DNA of 64,000 nucleotides from Rehmannia glutinosa (GCA_016081115.2 JABTTQ020002551.1:434001-498000), one strand, 5' to 3'. Positions 19,578 through 32,300 are shown, counted from the stretch's first letter. Program-made: numbers and translations. Notes: generated from the sequence alone by a model not told the origin.

Positions 19578-22164
19578 GTGGGTGGAAAATTTCTTTCAAC
19601 TTCTAGGTGTTTTTAAATTTAAAATATGCATGTAGTATTTTGTTATTGAGCACTTGAGATATATATTATGTATTGCATGCTATTTTCTTGTATCAAGCTG
19701 GAAAAATTCTCAAGTGTTGCTCAAAAATGCGATTTATCGAAAAATAGGGCACACATGTACACTTTATTGTTATACTTGATGAAATTTTGTATGAGAAAGA
19801 TATGTATGTGTATGACTCTTGAAATCTGTGTTTTGAATGATTTATAACCTGGGCAAGTCGAGCATAATTGATTAAATTTCAACTTTTGGACTTAAAATGC
19901 AAAAATAGAAAGTTGGTGGACTTAATTGCAAGAAAATACAACTTAAGGGACCCCTCTGTAATCTTCGATTTCTGGGACTGAACTCAGATTCAAAAATTAT
20001 GTTTTGACATTTTAATAAAGTTTTAAGAGTTTTTAGATAAATAAAATCAACCCTTAAAAGCCCAAGGACTAGATTGTAAAATTTTAGAAGTTTAAAGACT
20101 TTTTGCAATTTTGAAACTATACCAGACCCTAATTTTAAAATTTAAAATTTTAACTCTTAAGGGACTGGAAATAACATATTTTAAGTGTATTCCAAAAATC
20201 CAAGTGTTTAGACTTGAAACGTAATTTTATAAAAATTGAGGGACCAAATTGTAAAAGATTAAACTTGAGGACCAAAATATAATTTCCAGGACATATGCAG
20301 TCCATGCACCTGTAAATACTAATTTAACTATAACTTAATTATATCTTGGACCCAATGTTCAAATTTCATAACAATTGGACCCTAATAGCCTTAAAGGCAA
20401 TTATTTCAAAATGGGACATAAATGAGATTTTCAAAAGTTAAGGGACCTATACTTGCTTCTTTTAAAATCTGCTTTTGTCCCAATATCCCACTGACCTTAG
20501 TGATATTTTACAACTGTAATCACACTAAAAGCCCTTCCGGTTTGTGAGTTCCAATTATTTTAAACTTAGAGCCCGAAATGACAATTTTGACAAATTTGGG
20601 GCCAATGTGAGAATTTTATAAAAACTCGACCTCCAAACTTTAAAAACCTGAATCTCTAAACAATTTAGAGAATTTAGGAACTGACCTCATAATTTTTCAA
20701 GGTTGCGATATTTATTTATTTAACTTTTAACCCCAAAAGTAGTGATTTTTACAAAATGAGGCTAATTGTAAATTTTCTTTTAACAAGGACCTAACTCAAA
20801 TTATTTTTCTTTAAAGAAACAACCCCAGTCTCTCTGACTTTAATAATGAATTAAATGTTTCACTTTCTCAAAAATCCCTTATCTTATCGGATCGTCTTGA
20901 CCGAATAATACGAACGCGAGGCGACTTCCCGCCGTCTTGCGATTTCAAATCTATAACGAGACTTATGTTCCACCTAATCTTTCAAGATATCGAAGATTGC
21001 TTATCCTTTCGATAATTATCTTCATCCAAATAACTCCACCAACGCCATAGTTGCCACTCGTAATTTTCAAAAACTTTTTCGAACTACTTCTGAATCAATA
21101 ATACTCAACGCTTGGTTGACTTCGAACGTGTATTTAATTTCGCTGAGTCAACTTGGTGTGTCAAGCTCACGGTCGGAATGGATACGTCGGGGATGGAATC
21201 GGGCGCTGATTGCTATTCCACTCTCGGCCCCATCGCCCTAATCCCGCAATTGAGGGACGGAGTTTGTCAAGGGAAGCGGTCGTAGTACTTGAGGTACAAT
21301 CATGACTATGACGAATCCGAGCTTTGCAAGCTCCAATGTGTATTTTGTCTTTGCCTATGGAGCGATAAGGTGGGTCTTGGACCATCTTGAACGGGGAGTT
21401 ACAAGGAAGAACGAAGGAATCATTGCCTCGATCCACACGATTCTGGAGTTAATCGAACGATCGGTTGGCGCTACAAACCGCACGCAACCGCTACTTGTAT
21501 TGCATTGGTTGGTGCTACAAATGCATGCGGAACCTTTACTCATTTGCATAGGATTGGCGTTACACTCGATGACGCAATCCTACCTGTCTTTGAATCATAG
21601 TGCTTGTGTGACCACGAACTATTTCTTAAAGCGTATAAGTATATTACTTAAAATATATTTATCTCGATGCTTGTGGACTATGTGTGAAAACATGCATCAT
21701 ACCTCACATTTTCATACAACCGTTTTCTCGCATTAACTATATACATTGCCACACTCTCACACGATCACCCCATCCACTGAGATTTTTGTCTCATCCCCTC
21801 ATTTTCTAACCTTTAGATAAGGAGTACATTGAAGACGTCAAACCTACCACGGATTGAATCTCGTGCTCCGCCTGTCGCACTAGTCCCTATAATCTTTGAT
21901 GTCGAGCGACATTTTCTTTTGCTTTTGTTATTGTTGAACTCCTTCATTCTGTTTTAGTTTGGACTGTAATTTAAATTCGGATATTTTGATGGATTGTATT
22001 CGGATATTGTCGGACCTTGAGATGTAACTCATACATGTGTGTATTTTATTCCGCTGCATTAAACTCTAGTTCACTTGGAGTTTTGTATCATTGGTTTAGA
22101 TTGTTGAATTATTTCTGTTTAAGTGATTGATCGTCGTCGCGTCGCGTTTGGGGCGTGACAGTTA

Positions 22165-22176
22165 TGGTATCAGAGC
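22165..22176 (+). other. Primer binding site, initiator tRNA-Met type
   Basis: TGGTATCAGAGC lies 4 bases after the LTR end and is complementary to the 3' end of plant initiator tRNA-Met. Confidence 0.9.
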
Positions 22177-23540
22177 TCGGTTTGTAAGAAGGAAGCTTAC
22201 ACCGAGCTGACCCAGGATAAGTTCCTCTGCCTTGGATTGGGTACTGCTACTAGATGACCTAAGTTGAATCTTGGATGAATATTTGAACTCTTTTGGGTTG
22301 TCATAGTGTTAAAATATCCGGATATTCCTCAGTTTGGACGTTATGTAATTTAGAAAATCCATGATTTGAAGATTATAATGTCTGATATGATGAGACTTGA
22401 AGGATATGAGGTTATCTCTTGATAAGTATATGATTTGGATGTGATATACTATGGGATCTAGATGCCTAATGATATTACTTTGGGAAAATGATAGTAAGGG
22501 ACTCACTAAGTATAATGACCAATGATAGTACCCTTGAGTTATTCATTCCCAAATACTTGTACAAACTTAAGTATGGAAATCTGACTTGTGGTTGGGTATC
22601 ACGGAAGATACGTCAAGGATATGAATGCTACATGATCTCGACTAGATGTCACTACTAAGTATTTTGTAAGTTATAATATCTAAGTTACTACCGCAATTGA
22701 GACACTTATATGATATTTGAATTGGTTAATTAAATGAGTTGTTTGATTGTGACTTAGTTGTCGATTATTTTATTGATTAACTAATGATGAGATTTATACT
22801 AATACTTTATATAAGGTATTTAAGAAGCGTGACTTTATCCGGAATAATGAAGGTCCGTGTGGATATGGAAAATTGAGATTGCTATCAAGATTTTAGCGCG
22901 TTTACGACTCAATGGTTACAACCTTAGAAATTACTTATTTAATGATTGATGAGGTCTCAACTATTATATATTGGTGGGCCGAAAATTTTGGGTTGACCTT
23001 ATGCTTTAGCGATGAAATCTACAATCAATTGTTCAAGGAAAGATATGACGATATTAATAAGTGTCGACTTTAAATCGAGACTATTGATGTGAGTACCACT
23101 TTCTTAAGTGAATGAAATATTGACCGATTGTGACAAACAATTATATATTTAGGATTTTAATTATAAGATCTATATGTTGAGCTAATAATTACGGGAATAG
23201 TACATTAGAGCGATATGTGGAGCATATATGACTGGCTAAGCGATAATCAAACAGTGTTGAAATTCTTACGGATCATATGTATAGGGTACTATGAATAGTA
23301 TCTATTATGCGATAATGAGAAGAAATTTGGAGTATCGCTAAGGTTGTTAGAAATATTTTTTTTGAGAATGATTATTGGAAGTTGATCGATATGAACTCAT
23401 ATCGGACATAAACGCCCCTTAGGCCGCCTAAGTTTTGATATTGAGGATATGACAAATCCTGCATGAATAGATACAATATGAATCTCATCTAGAATTTGAA
23501 AGGAATTATTTCATAATAGAATTTGGGGACCAAATTCCTT
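22177..23540 (+). other. Non-coding internal region of the non-autonomous element
   Basis: No open frame above 65 codons and no gag or pol motif is seen. The first ~50 bases (GAGCTCGGTTTGTAAG...CACCGAGCTGACCC) resemble the start of the internal region of the complete element at 46150-46229 (-). The rest is AT-rich with no recognisable content. Confidence 0.7.
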
Positions 23541-23552
23541 TAAGGGGGAGGA
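23541..23552 (+). other. Polypurine tract
   Basis: TAAGGGGGAGGA precedes the 3' LTR start TGTGAGGCCCAG. Confidence 0.85.
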
Positions 23553-24688
23553 TGTGAGGCCCAGATTTTTCAACCGTAGACGACACGATTGCGGGTATTA
23601 CTTTCTTATTCGATTCTACTTTTAAATATTCCGATAATTTATTCTTATATTTACTATCTAGTACTAAACTAGTATTTTAAAAATCTAGTACTATCTAATT
23701 AATCTAATTAATCTTCATGATCTTTGATAACTATCTAGTACTAAACTAGTATTTTAAAAATACAATACATTTGTCTTGAAAGATCATTTAGTAAATATTA
23801 TATTTTGAAACAATAATACGTGGGGTTTACCTTATATAAAAATCCAACTTTTATATTGAAATAACAAGTGTCTCATACTTGATTTTGTCAACTTACTTAT
23901 TACTTGATTTAACTAATTTATATTTGGAATCATTTTTATTTTATGGTGTTTGTTAATGACACTTATTTTCACTTTTTGACCATTGTCGATCTCTTTCGAC
24001 TTTTAACGCGGACTTTTAACCGGTTCAACTTGTTCTTGAGTGACTAGCTAATAATACTTTTTGAGCATAATATATTTATTTTTATTTTGAAATTTCGAAA
24101 TTAATATTTAAATATTTTAAAATAATTGTATAATTTAATTAATTACTTGATTGATATTGTTTTTACTAGTACTATTGATTTTAAATTTTATTTGGTATCA
24201 TAGATATTAAGTGATGATATAATACTTGGGAATTATTAGACACCTTATAACTTAGATGGCTCATTACATTAGTGTAGGAGCTTGACTTATGATAAGTGAT
24301 TGTGGGATTGTAAAGTGATTTTTGGACTTGATATTTAACATAATTATCATCAACTTTTGGACAAATTATTTAACCTACCACAGATTGAATCTAGTACTCA
24401 CTTTGTCGCACTAGTTCCTATAATCTTTGATATCGGCGACATTTTCTTTTGCTTTTGTTATTGTTGAACTCCTTCATTTTGTTTTAGTTTGATTTGTAAG
24501 TTTAAATTTGGATATTTTGATGGATTGTATTCGGATATTGTCGGATCTTGAGATGTAACTCGTACATGTGTGTATTTTATTCTCTGCATTTGACTCTACT
24601 TCACTTGGAGTTTTGTATCATTGGTTTATCTTTGTTGAATTATTTTGTTTAAGTGATTGGGTCGTCGCGTCGCGTTTGGGGCGTGACA
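23553..24688 (+). repeat. 3' LTR with a 3.2-kb internal deletion
   Basis: The LTR is 1136 bp. It matches the 5' LTR up to TTTTGGACAAA (about 18578 in the 5' copy) and resumes at ACCTACCACAGATTGAATC (about 21840 there), so the conserved core is missing. Short local duplications around ATCTAGTACTA occur near 23655-23755. Confidence 0.85.
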
Positions 24689-26090
24689 ACCCTCGCCTCT
24701 TTTGATTTGTGTGAGTGATTCCGTACCTTCAAAACATCGCACATGTGCATCTAAGGGTCTCCTATAAACATGTCTAAACCATCTTAATCCTGTTTCTCTA
24801 ATTTTCTCATCTATTGGTGCTACTCTCACTTTGTTTCTAATGTGTTCATTTCTTATTCTATCTAATCTAGTGTGTCCGCACATCTATCTTAGCATTCTCA
24901 TCTCTGCTACCCTCATTTTTTGTTCATGTTCATATTTAATTCCCCAAAACATTTTGCTCCATAAAGCATTGCGGGCCTTATGGCCATTTAATAAAATTTT
25001 CCTTTCAATTTTAATGGTATTTTACGATCACAAAGGATAGAATATGCACTCCTCCATTTATTCCAACCCACTTTGGATCCTATGTGTGACATCCTTATTG
25101 ATTTCTCCGTTCTCTTCAATTATAGATCCTAGGTATTTAAAACTCTTTGTTATACTCACTTCATGTCCATCAATTTTAACATTCGTCTCATTGTTCATGT
25201 TGTTTTACTAAAGTGGCATTCCATGTATTCTGTTTTAGCCCTACTTATTGTAAAACCTTTTGATTCGAAAGTGCTTCTCTCCAAACTTCCAATTTTGCAT
25301 TTACTCCTTCCCTTGTTTCATCAATTAAAACTATATCGTCCGCAAATAGATACATTCGAGAGATTGATTTTTGTAAGTGTTTAGTGATTTCATCAATTAT
25401 TATAATAAAAAGGTAAGGGCTTAGAGCGGATCACGATGCAAACCTATAGTGTTTGGGAATTCACTAGATATTCTATTGGTGTCTGATACATCTTTGTTAT
25501 ATCATCATACATATCTTTTATGCCATCTATGTAAGCTATTTTTATTCCTCCTTTTCCAATACGCGTCACTTTATATCCCGGTTGACTTCAATTGTATGTT
25601 TTTTCAAGGTCAATAAAAACCATATGTAAATCTTATTTTCTCTCGTTATATTGTTCACATAAACGTCTAATTAAATGTATAGCTTCAATTGTGGACCTTC
25701 CTAGCATGAAGCCAAATTGGTTATCTAATATACTAGTTTCATTTCTTATTCTTGCTTCTATAACTCTTTCTCATAGTTTCATTGTATGACTTATTAATTT
25801 AATTCCCCTGTAATTTGAACAATTTTGTATATCTTCTTTGTTTTTATATATAGGTACCAATATACTTTTTCTCCATTCATTTGGCATTTTCTTAGTTTTT
25901 AGGATAACATTAAATAATTTTGTAAGTCATGCAATTCCAACTTCACCTAGACATTTCCATGCTTGATTGATATATCATCTAAAGCTTGCGCCTTGCCCGT
26001 TTTCATTTTGTTTAGTGCTTTTTTGTTTCATGAAATTGAATCCTACGATAAAAGGTACAATTTCTATTCGATTCAGATTGGCCTAGTTCC
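24689..26090 (-). pseudogene. RTE LINE reverse transcriptase remnant
   Basis: Frames are badly broken, but SALSPYLFIIIIDE is readable near 25390-25440 and the catalytic YLFADDIVLIDE near 25320-25355. The C-terminal RT-associated segment CGHTRLDRIRNEHIRNK and RWFRHVYRRP is read at 24883-24750. These are diagnostic of the plant RTE family. Confidence 0.8.
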
Positions 26091-26522
26091 CTAACGTGAC
26101 TTCATTCTTGATTCGTTAAAAGAATTATTGAAATACATTTTCCATCGATCTTTTATGTCATCGACTTTCACTAAAATATTATCGTTCTCATCTTTTATGC
26201 ATTTACTTTGGGTTAGATCTCTTGTTTGTTTTTCTCTAAATTTTGCTATTTTATATATATCTTTCTCTCCTTCCTTAGTATCTAGTTTTTTATAGAAATC
26301 TTCATATGCCTTGGTTTTTGCTTCATATATCGCTCTTCTTACTTTGTTTTTGGCGTCTTTATATCTTTTAATATTTTCTTCATTTTTACAGGAATATAAT
26401 ACTTTATAACTAGTTCGTTTTTCCTTTACCTTCTCTTGGATTTCTTGATTCCACCACCATGACTCTTTGTTCCATTTATTACCATTTGACACCCCTAATG
26501 TTTCTTTTGCGATCTTTTTCAT
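26091..26522 (-). pseudogene. RTE LINE linker region
   Basis: A Lys-rich open frame of 143 codons (KESWWWNQEIQEKVKEKR..., SKCIKDENDNILVKVDDIKD) lies between the endonuclease and reverse transcriptase, as expected for RTE proteins (WWW-E-V motif and the segment before the palm). It is in the same gene, separated by stops. Confidence 0.75.
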
Positions 26523-26540
26523 TTGAGTGGTTACATAGTT

Positions 26541-27398
26541 TCATGTATCATCGGCTTTGCCTTCCACTTTCCAATCAATGGTTTCTATTAGAGATTTGAC
26601 TAAACTATCTCTTTTTTCTTTATTCTTTAAGTTCCACCACTTAATTCTTGGTATGTTAATTTTCTTTCTCTTTAATTGTATGTTAATAAGTTTGATATCC
26701 AAAACTAGTAGTCTATGTTGGGTGGTGAGGCTTTCTCCAGGTAGTACTTTGCAATCTTTGCATATTTTTCTATCGCTTTTTCTAGTTAGGAAGTAGTCAA
26801 TTTGTGATTTGTTAAGACCACTTTTAAATGTAATTAAATGTTTGTTTCTTTTTTTAAAGAAGGTATTACCTATAATGAAATCATAAGCAACTGCAAAGTC
26901 TAGGATGGTTCTACCCTCATTGTTACACGAGCTAAAGCCATATCCTCTATGGACCCTTTCATAATCTTCATTATCCTTCCCCACATGTCTATTTAAGTCT
27001 CCACCTATGACGACTTTTTCATTTTGAGGGATTGATTGCATTAGAGTTTCTAAATCTTCCCAAAATTTAGCCTTAGTAGCATCATTTAATCCTACTTGAG
27101 GTGCATATACACTAACAATATTTATAAGTTCGTTACCTACTACAATTTTAAGGGCTATGATTCTATCTCATTTTCTAGTTACTCCTACCACTTGATCTAT
27201 GAAGAGAGGATCTACAATGATACCCACCCCATTCCTAGTTCTATCCTTTCCACTATAACAAAGTTTATAACATGTAGTATCTAGTGTCTTAGCTTTCTTG
27301 CCTACCCATTTAGTCTCTTGGATACACATAATATCTATGTTTTGTCTTTTCATAATATCTACTAGCTCTATAGTTTTGTCAAAGTACCTATGTTCCAA
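26541..27398 (-). pseudogene. RTE LINE apurinic endonuclease domain
   Basis: Two open stretches, 27398-27168 and 27041-26541, encode IMCIQETKWVGKKAK (catalytic QET), VVIGGDLNRHVGK (the D-N pair), SQIDYFLTRK and LTTQHRLLVLDI (catalytic His). These are the exonuclease-endonuclease-phosphatase motifs of plant RTE LINEs, often annotated as craniofacial development protein 2-like. The enzyme nicks target DNA to prime reverse transcription. A frame change separates the two stretches near 27100. Confidence 0.85.
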
Positions 27399-27695
27399 GC
27401 TGCGAATTCTATATTTTCTAATTTTCTTGTTATCATTTATGTTTCTCTTATTAGTGTGTGAGGGATTTTCCGTATTTTCACTACACCCAAGCCCTTATGG
27501 AGGTGTAGCGGTCCTTGCCAAAACACCACGGTCGGACCTGCACGCACTCCTTACGGGGAGCATCCTAGCCTTATCACGATGTCTTATATGATCTATACCA
27601 TAAGGAAATGACATGAGTTTTACACTGGTTGTCGACTAATGCAACCCTCCTCCTTTATCAGGACTTGAGACCGGCAACATATATAGGCGAGGTTG

Positions 27696-28800
27696 CCTGT
27701 CTATATACAAATATAACAATCGAGAGTATCCAAACTATTGAATGTAGTTTTCTTATTATATCCCAATACCTTATAATACTAATTATATAGTTACGTCTCC
27801 CAATTTATGAGAGAGCTAAGAGCAAGATTCTTCTCTTTTTCACCTTCTTGAGTGTTTGTGTGCCGACTTTTTGGAAAACTATTAAAAAGCATGTATTTTA
27901 CAGGTGATTTATTTAAATTTAGAAAAAACATGTGTATTTTTGATTCATATAAATTCACTAAAAAGCACGTGCGTTGCATGTAATATATTTAACTTAATTA
28001 CTAAAAAAGTAATTGTGATGTGTATGTAATTCATATGATGATTTTAGAAAAAAACACGCATGTTGCACGTGATTCATAAAACTTTAGTAATGGCACGAAC
28101 ATTGCACGCGACTCATATATATAATGTTTTTAATTACAAATGTCAACTCAAATTCTTTTATATTTGTGCCTAAATGTACTCATAATGATTTAAATTGGTG
28201 AAGATATAGAATTTCAGTAAGATTGATATTGAAAGTTAACAATGGATTACAAAATTGGCATGACACTAATCTCGTTTCTCATTTCATACAATATTTTCCT
28301 ACATTTCAGTTTCTCTGTCACAAAACCGTATATTTAAGTTAATTTCATGTGATAAGACATATAAACTAATTGTGATTGAGGGTGAAAAGCAAAACATGCT
28401 AGTTAATCTCTTTCCTCCAAACAATATTATTACGGGGTTCTATGGTAGAATGCACCATTGAACAAACATTGTTGCATTTCAAGAGAGCATTATTTTGGGA
28501 AAATCTTAAGGAGAGTATATCATATATTGCTTGGGTGAAAGGTACATAGTGTAAGCCTCATATATATATATATATATAGGCCAAAATACATGCATCAGCA
28601 AGAAAAGAATAAAATGTTGAAAATATCTGCCTACCTAGTACCGTGAGTGGACAGGGCTATACCAACGTTTACAGGGGAATATTTACAGAATAATGAATGT
28701 AACAGTAACAGATGAGATGAATCGTGAATTAATGGGATTAAGGAATAATACTATATCTGGTAATAGTTCAAATTATCTTTCAGTACTAAGGTCTGGAAAA
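27696..28800. other. Unassigned AT-rich stretch
   Basis: No protein similarity is recognised. Diverged copies of a motif like GCACGTGCGTTGCATGT...TTCATA occur at about 27880-28110, and a short (TA)n run near 28559-28577. See the findings. Confidence 0.3.
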
Positions 28801-28805
28801 GCATT
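28801..28805. repeat. Possible left target duplication of small inverted-repeat element
   Basis: GCATT matches 50548-50552 on the other side of the element that the gypsy copy interrupts. Confidence 0.4.
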
Positions 28806-29350
28806 GGGAAAATGACCATTTTTACCCTTTTTGAGATAGGAAAATACTTTTTTATCCAACTTTCATAAAAATCATTTTCTACCCACTTTTTCAATGAAAG
28901 GTCATAAATACCCTTTTTTCTTGGTTTAAAAATATAATTTTTCTTTCTTCTTTTCTTCTTTTTTCCAAAGATAACAATCTTCTCTTTTTAGATTCAAGAC
29001 GCGATTGGAAATAAGTTTAAGTCACTTGAACCATATTAATGTATTTCTTACTTCAAATATTTATGTATAATGCAGGAAATTCGCTTATTTTTTAGAAGAG
29101 AAAAAAAAAAAATTGGAATGTTCAACGTGGCAGGATCATGCCACCACGATCCATAAACGTGAGGACGGTCGTGCCACCATAAACATGAGCACGATCGTGC
29201 CACCATATGGGGCAGCACATTATGGGGCACAATCGTGCCACCATAAAGGTGAGCAGGATAGTGCTACTTTAGTAAGGGTATTTTTGTCGTTATGGATAAA
29301 AAAGATGTTTTTTTATAAAAATGGGTAGAAAAGTTATTTCACTATCAAAT
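28806..29350. mobile_element. MITE-like inverted-repeat element, left part
   Basis: The left end (GGGAAAATGACCATTTTTAC and about 120 following bases) is an imperfect inverted repeat of 29270-29350 joined to 50525-50547. Between the arms lie imperfect repeats around CGTGCCACCAT (about 29135-29270). With the gypsy element removed the unit is about 570 bp. It has no coding capacity; superfamily not determined. Confidence 0.5.
29346..29350. repeat. Left target site duplication of the complete gypsy element
   Basis: CAAAT is identical to 50520-50524. Confidence 0.9.
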
Positions 29351-32300
29351 TGTCACGCCCAAACGGGACGCGACGAACGATCCATAACTTAAATACAATA
29401 ACCAAATAGTCCGGACAAATATCAACGAGAACCCAATGAGATAGAGTCTAAATAGCGCGGAAATAAAATAACAAGTACAAGTTACAACTTAAGTTCCAAC
29501 AAAATCCAAATACATCCAACATAATAACCTGAATAAGTTTACAAGCCAAACTAAAACAAAATGTAAAGTACAATACCCAAATCTTAATAGTCAAAGGGTC
29601 CTACGCCCTTAAATTACGATCAAAGAGAGAGAAGAGTAGCGGGATAAACGGAGTCCAACATCAATAGAAGTACATGAAATAAGAACGATCATCGGAAAAA
29701 GGTGCAAGATCGATAGGCGGGGACGAGGTCATCAACGTGGCCGGTTCGAAATCTTCAATATAGTCCCCATCTAAAGGTTAGAAAACAGGTGGGGATGAGA
29801 CAAATCTCGGTGGATGGGGTGATCGTGTGCAAGTGTGGCGCCAATATAGTTAATGTGAGAAAAAAGTTATATGAAAACGGCGTGAGTATGATGCATGGAT
29901 TCACACACGGTTATAGCGGCGTGATAAAATATTTAAATAATATACTTATACGATTCATGAAAAACAGTTCATGGTCACACAGCACTATGTGATTCATCAA
30001 GACAGGTAGGATTGCGTGCGAAAGTGTAACGCCAATCCTATGCAAGGCAAATAATGGTTGCGTACGGATTTGTAAGCGTCGACCAATGCAAAAGCGGTAG
30101 GATTTTGCGTGCGGAAATGTAACGCCAACCAAAATGGGCGATAACTCCGGAATCGTGTGGATGGACAGCCCGATTCCTTCGTTCTTCCTTGTAACTCCCG
30201 GTCAAGTATGGTCCAAGACCGGCACCTTATCGCTCCGTAGGCAAAGATAAAATCGATAAAGTGGAGCTTGCAAGGCTCGGATCTGTCATAATCATGATTA
30301 TACCTCGACTACGACCCTTCCCTTGGACAAACTCCGTCCCTCGGTTGCGGGATTAGGGCGATGGGGTCGGAAGAGTGGAATAGCGGCCGAGCTGCCGGTT
30401 CCATCCCCGACGTATCCATTCCGATCGTGAGCTCGACACACCAAGTTGACTCGGGCAGAAATTAATTACAAGTACAGCAATCAACCAGCAAATGAGTATT
30501 ATTGATTCAGGAAGCGAGTTTTAGGAAAATTTTGAAAAGCGCGAGTGGTAATTATGGCGTTGGTGGAGTTTTTGGATGAAGATGATCATCGGAAGGATAA
30601 GCAACCTTCGATATCTTGAAAGATTAGGTGGAACATAGGTCCCATTTTAGATTCAAAATCGCAAGGCGAGGAAGTCGCACCGCTGCTCGGGTATTAATCG
30701 GTCAAATTGATCCGATAAGTCAAGGGTTTTTGGGAAAGTAAAAATATTTTATTTAAATCTACAAGTCAGAGGGTCCAGGGCTATTTTAGTAAAAGAGAAA
30801 ATAATTTGAGTTAGGTCCTTTATAAAAGGGAAATTGTAATTTAGCCCGTTTTGTAAAAACCAACACTTTTGGGGTTAAAAATTGAATAAATAAATATCCC
30901 GACCTTGAAAAATTAAGAGGTCAGTTCCTAAATTCTCCAAATTGTCCAGAGATTCAGGTTTTTAAAGGTTTGAGGTCGATTGTTTATAAAATTCTCACAT
31001 TGGCCCAAATTTGTAAAATTGCCAATTCGGACCTTAAGTTTTAAAAATTCGGAACTCACAAACCGGAAGGGCTTTTAATGTGATTCCAGTTGGAAAATGT
31101 CTCTAAGGTTAGTAGGATATTGGGACAAAAGTAATATTTAAAATAAATATGTGTAGGTCCTTTAACCTTTGAAAATATCATTTTTGTCCCATTTTGAGAG
31201 AATTGCCTTTAAGGCTTTTAGGGGTCCAATTGTTATGAAATTTGAACCTTGGGTCCAAAATATAATTAAGTTATAGTTAAGTTAGTATTTCCAGGTGCAT
31301 GGGCTGCATAAGTCCTGGAAATTTCATTTGGGTCCTCAAGTTTAGTATTTTACATTAGTCCCTCAATTTTAGAAAAATTGTTTTCCAAGCCCTAACCACT
31401 TGGATTTTTGGAATACTTTTACAATATGTAATTACCAGTACCTTAAGAGTAAAAATTTCAAATTTTAAAGTTAAGGTCTGGTACAGTTTTAAAATTTGCA
31501 AAGTAGCCCTTAAACTTTCAAAATTTTACAATATAGTCCTTGGGCTTTTAAAGGTTGATTTTATTTATCTTAAAACTATTAAAACTTTATTAAAATGTCC
31601 AAAAGTCATTTTTGAACCTGAGTACAGTCCCAATTTTCGAAATTTGCAGAGGGGTCCTTTAACTTTCATTTTCTTGCAATCTAGTCCACCAACTTTCCAT
31701 TTTTACATTTTTAAGTCCAAAATTGAAATTTAATCAATTATGCTCGACTTTTCCAGGTTATAAGGCATCCAAGACATAGATTTTAAAGATCATACACATG
31801 CATGTCCAATACATACAAGAATTCATCAATTAAAACAATAAAGTGTACATGCATGCACCTAAAATTCAATAAATAGCAATTTTGAGCAACTCTTGAGAAT
31901 TTTCATGATTTGATACATAAAATTGACATGCAATACATAGATTATATATCTCAAGGGCTCATGATCAAAATTCCACATGCATTTTAATAAAAACACCTAG
32001 AAGTTGGAAAGTATTTTTCCACCCACCTTAAAATTGGAAATTGTGAAATAAAAGGATAATTTCACAATTTTTTGGAGGTCACTTAGGTCAGCCCCTAGTG
32101 TCCAATTCTTACCTTGTAGTCCAATTTTCTCTACTAGTTATTCTTCAAGTCTTCAAGTTTCATCACCATGCATGCATGTCTCCAAGTGGTCTTCTAAGTA
32201 CCTCAAAATTCAAAATATAAACTTAAGTTAAAATAAGAAGGTGATGAGTAGGAAGAATTTAAGTTGAATTGAGGAGTGAAATTTCTTACTTTGAGAAAGA

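Larger units (their letters stand above)
17796..22160 (+). repeat. 5' LTR of the non-autonomous element
   Basis: The LTR is 4365 bp, beginning TGTGAGGCTCAG and ending GGGGCGTGACA. Its middle (about 19590-21720) is shared with the other long LTRs here. Its first 1.3 kb is specific to this subfamily and recurs in the 3' LTR. Confidence 0.9.
17796..24688 (+). mobile_element. Non-autonomous Tekay-like LTR element
   Basis: A 5' LTR (17796-22160), a PBS, a 1.4-kb internal region without coding capacity, a polypurine tract and a 3' LTR (23553-24688) make a structurally complete but non-coding element. It sits inside the RTE LINE. The flanking 5-mers ACCTC and ACCCT are only partly alike, so the target duplication is imperfect or mutated. 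It must have been mobilised, if at all, by an autonomous relative such as the one at 29351-50519, which shares the PBS-proximal sequence and LTR core. Confidence 0.85.
24689..27695 (-). mobile_element. RTE-type LINE, main part
   Basis: A single degenerate LINE reads on the minus strand, with endonuclease first (27398-26541), then a linker, reverse transcriptase and the C-terminal segment (24883-24700). Its 3' end lies at 17627-17795 beyond the inserted gypsy element. The far 5' part (about 27480-27690) holds the GC-richer leader with AACCCTCCTCC-type sequence on the plus strand. Total length of about 3.2 kb fits the RTE clade. Multiple stops and frameshifts make it inactive. Confidence 0.85.

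Noticed and set aside
22161..23552. A hidden gag/pol in the interior of the non-autonomous element
   Set aside because: No gag, protease, RT, RNase H or integrase motif could be found in any frame on the plus strand.
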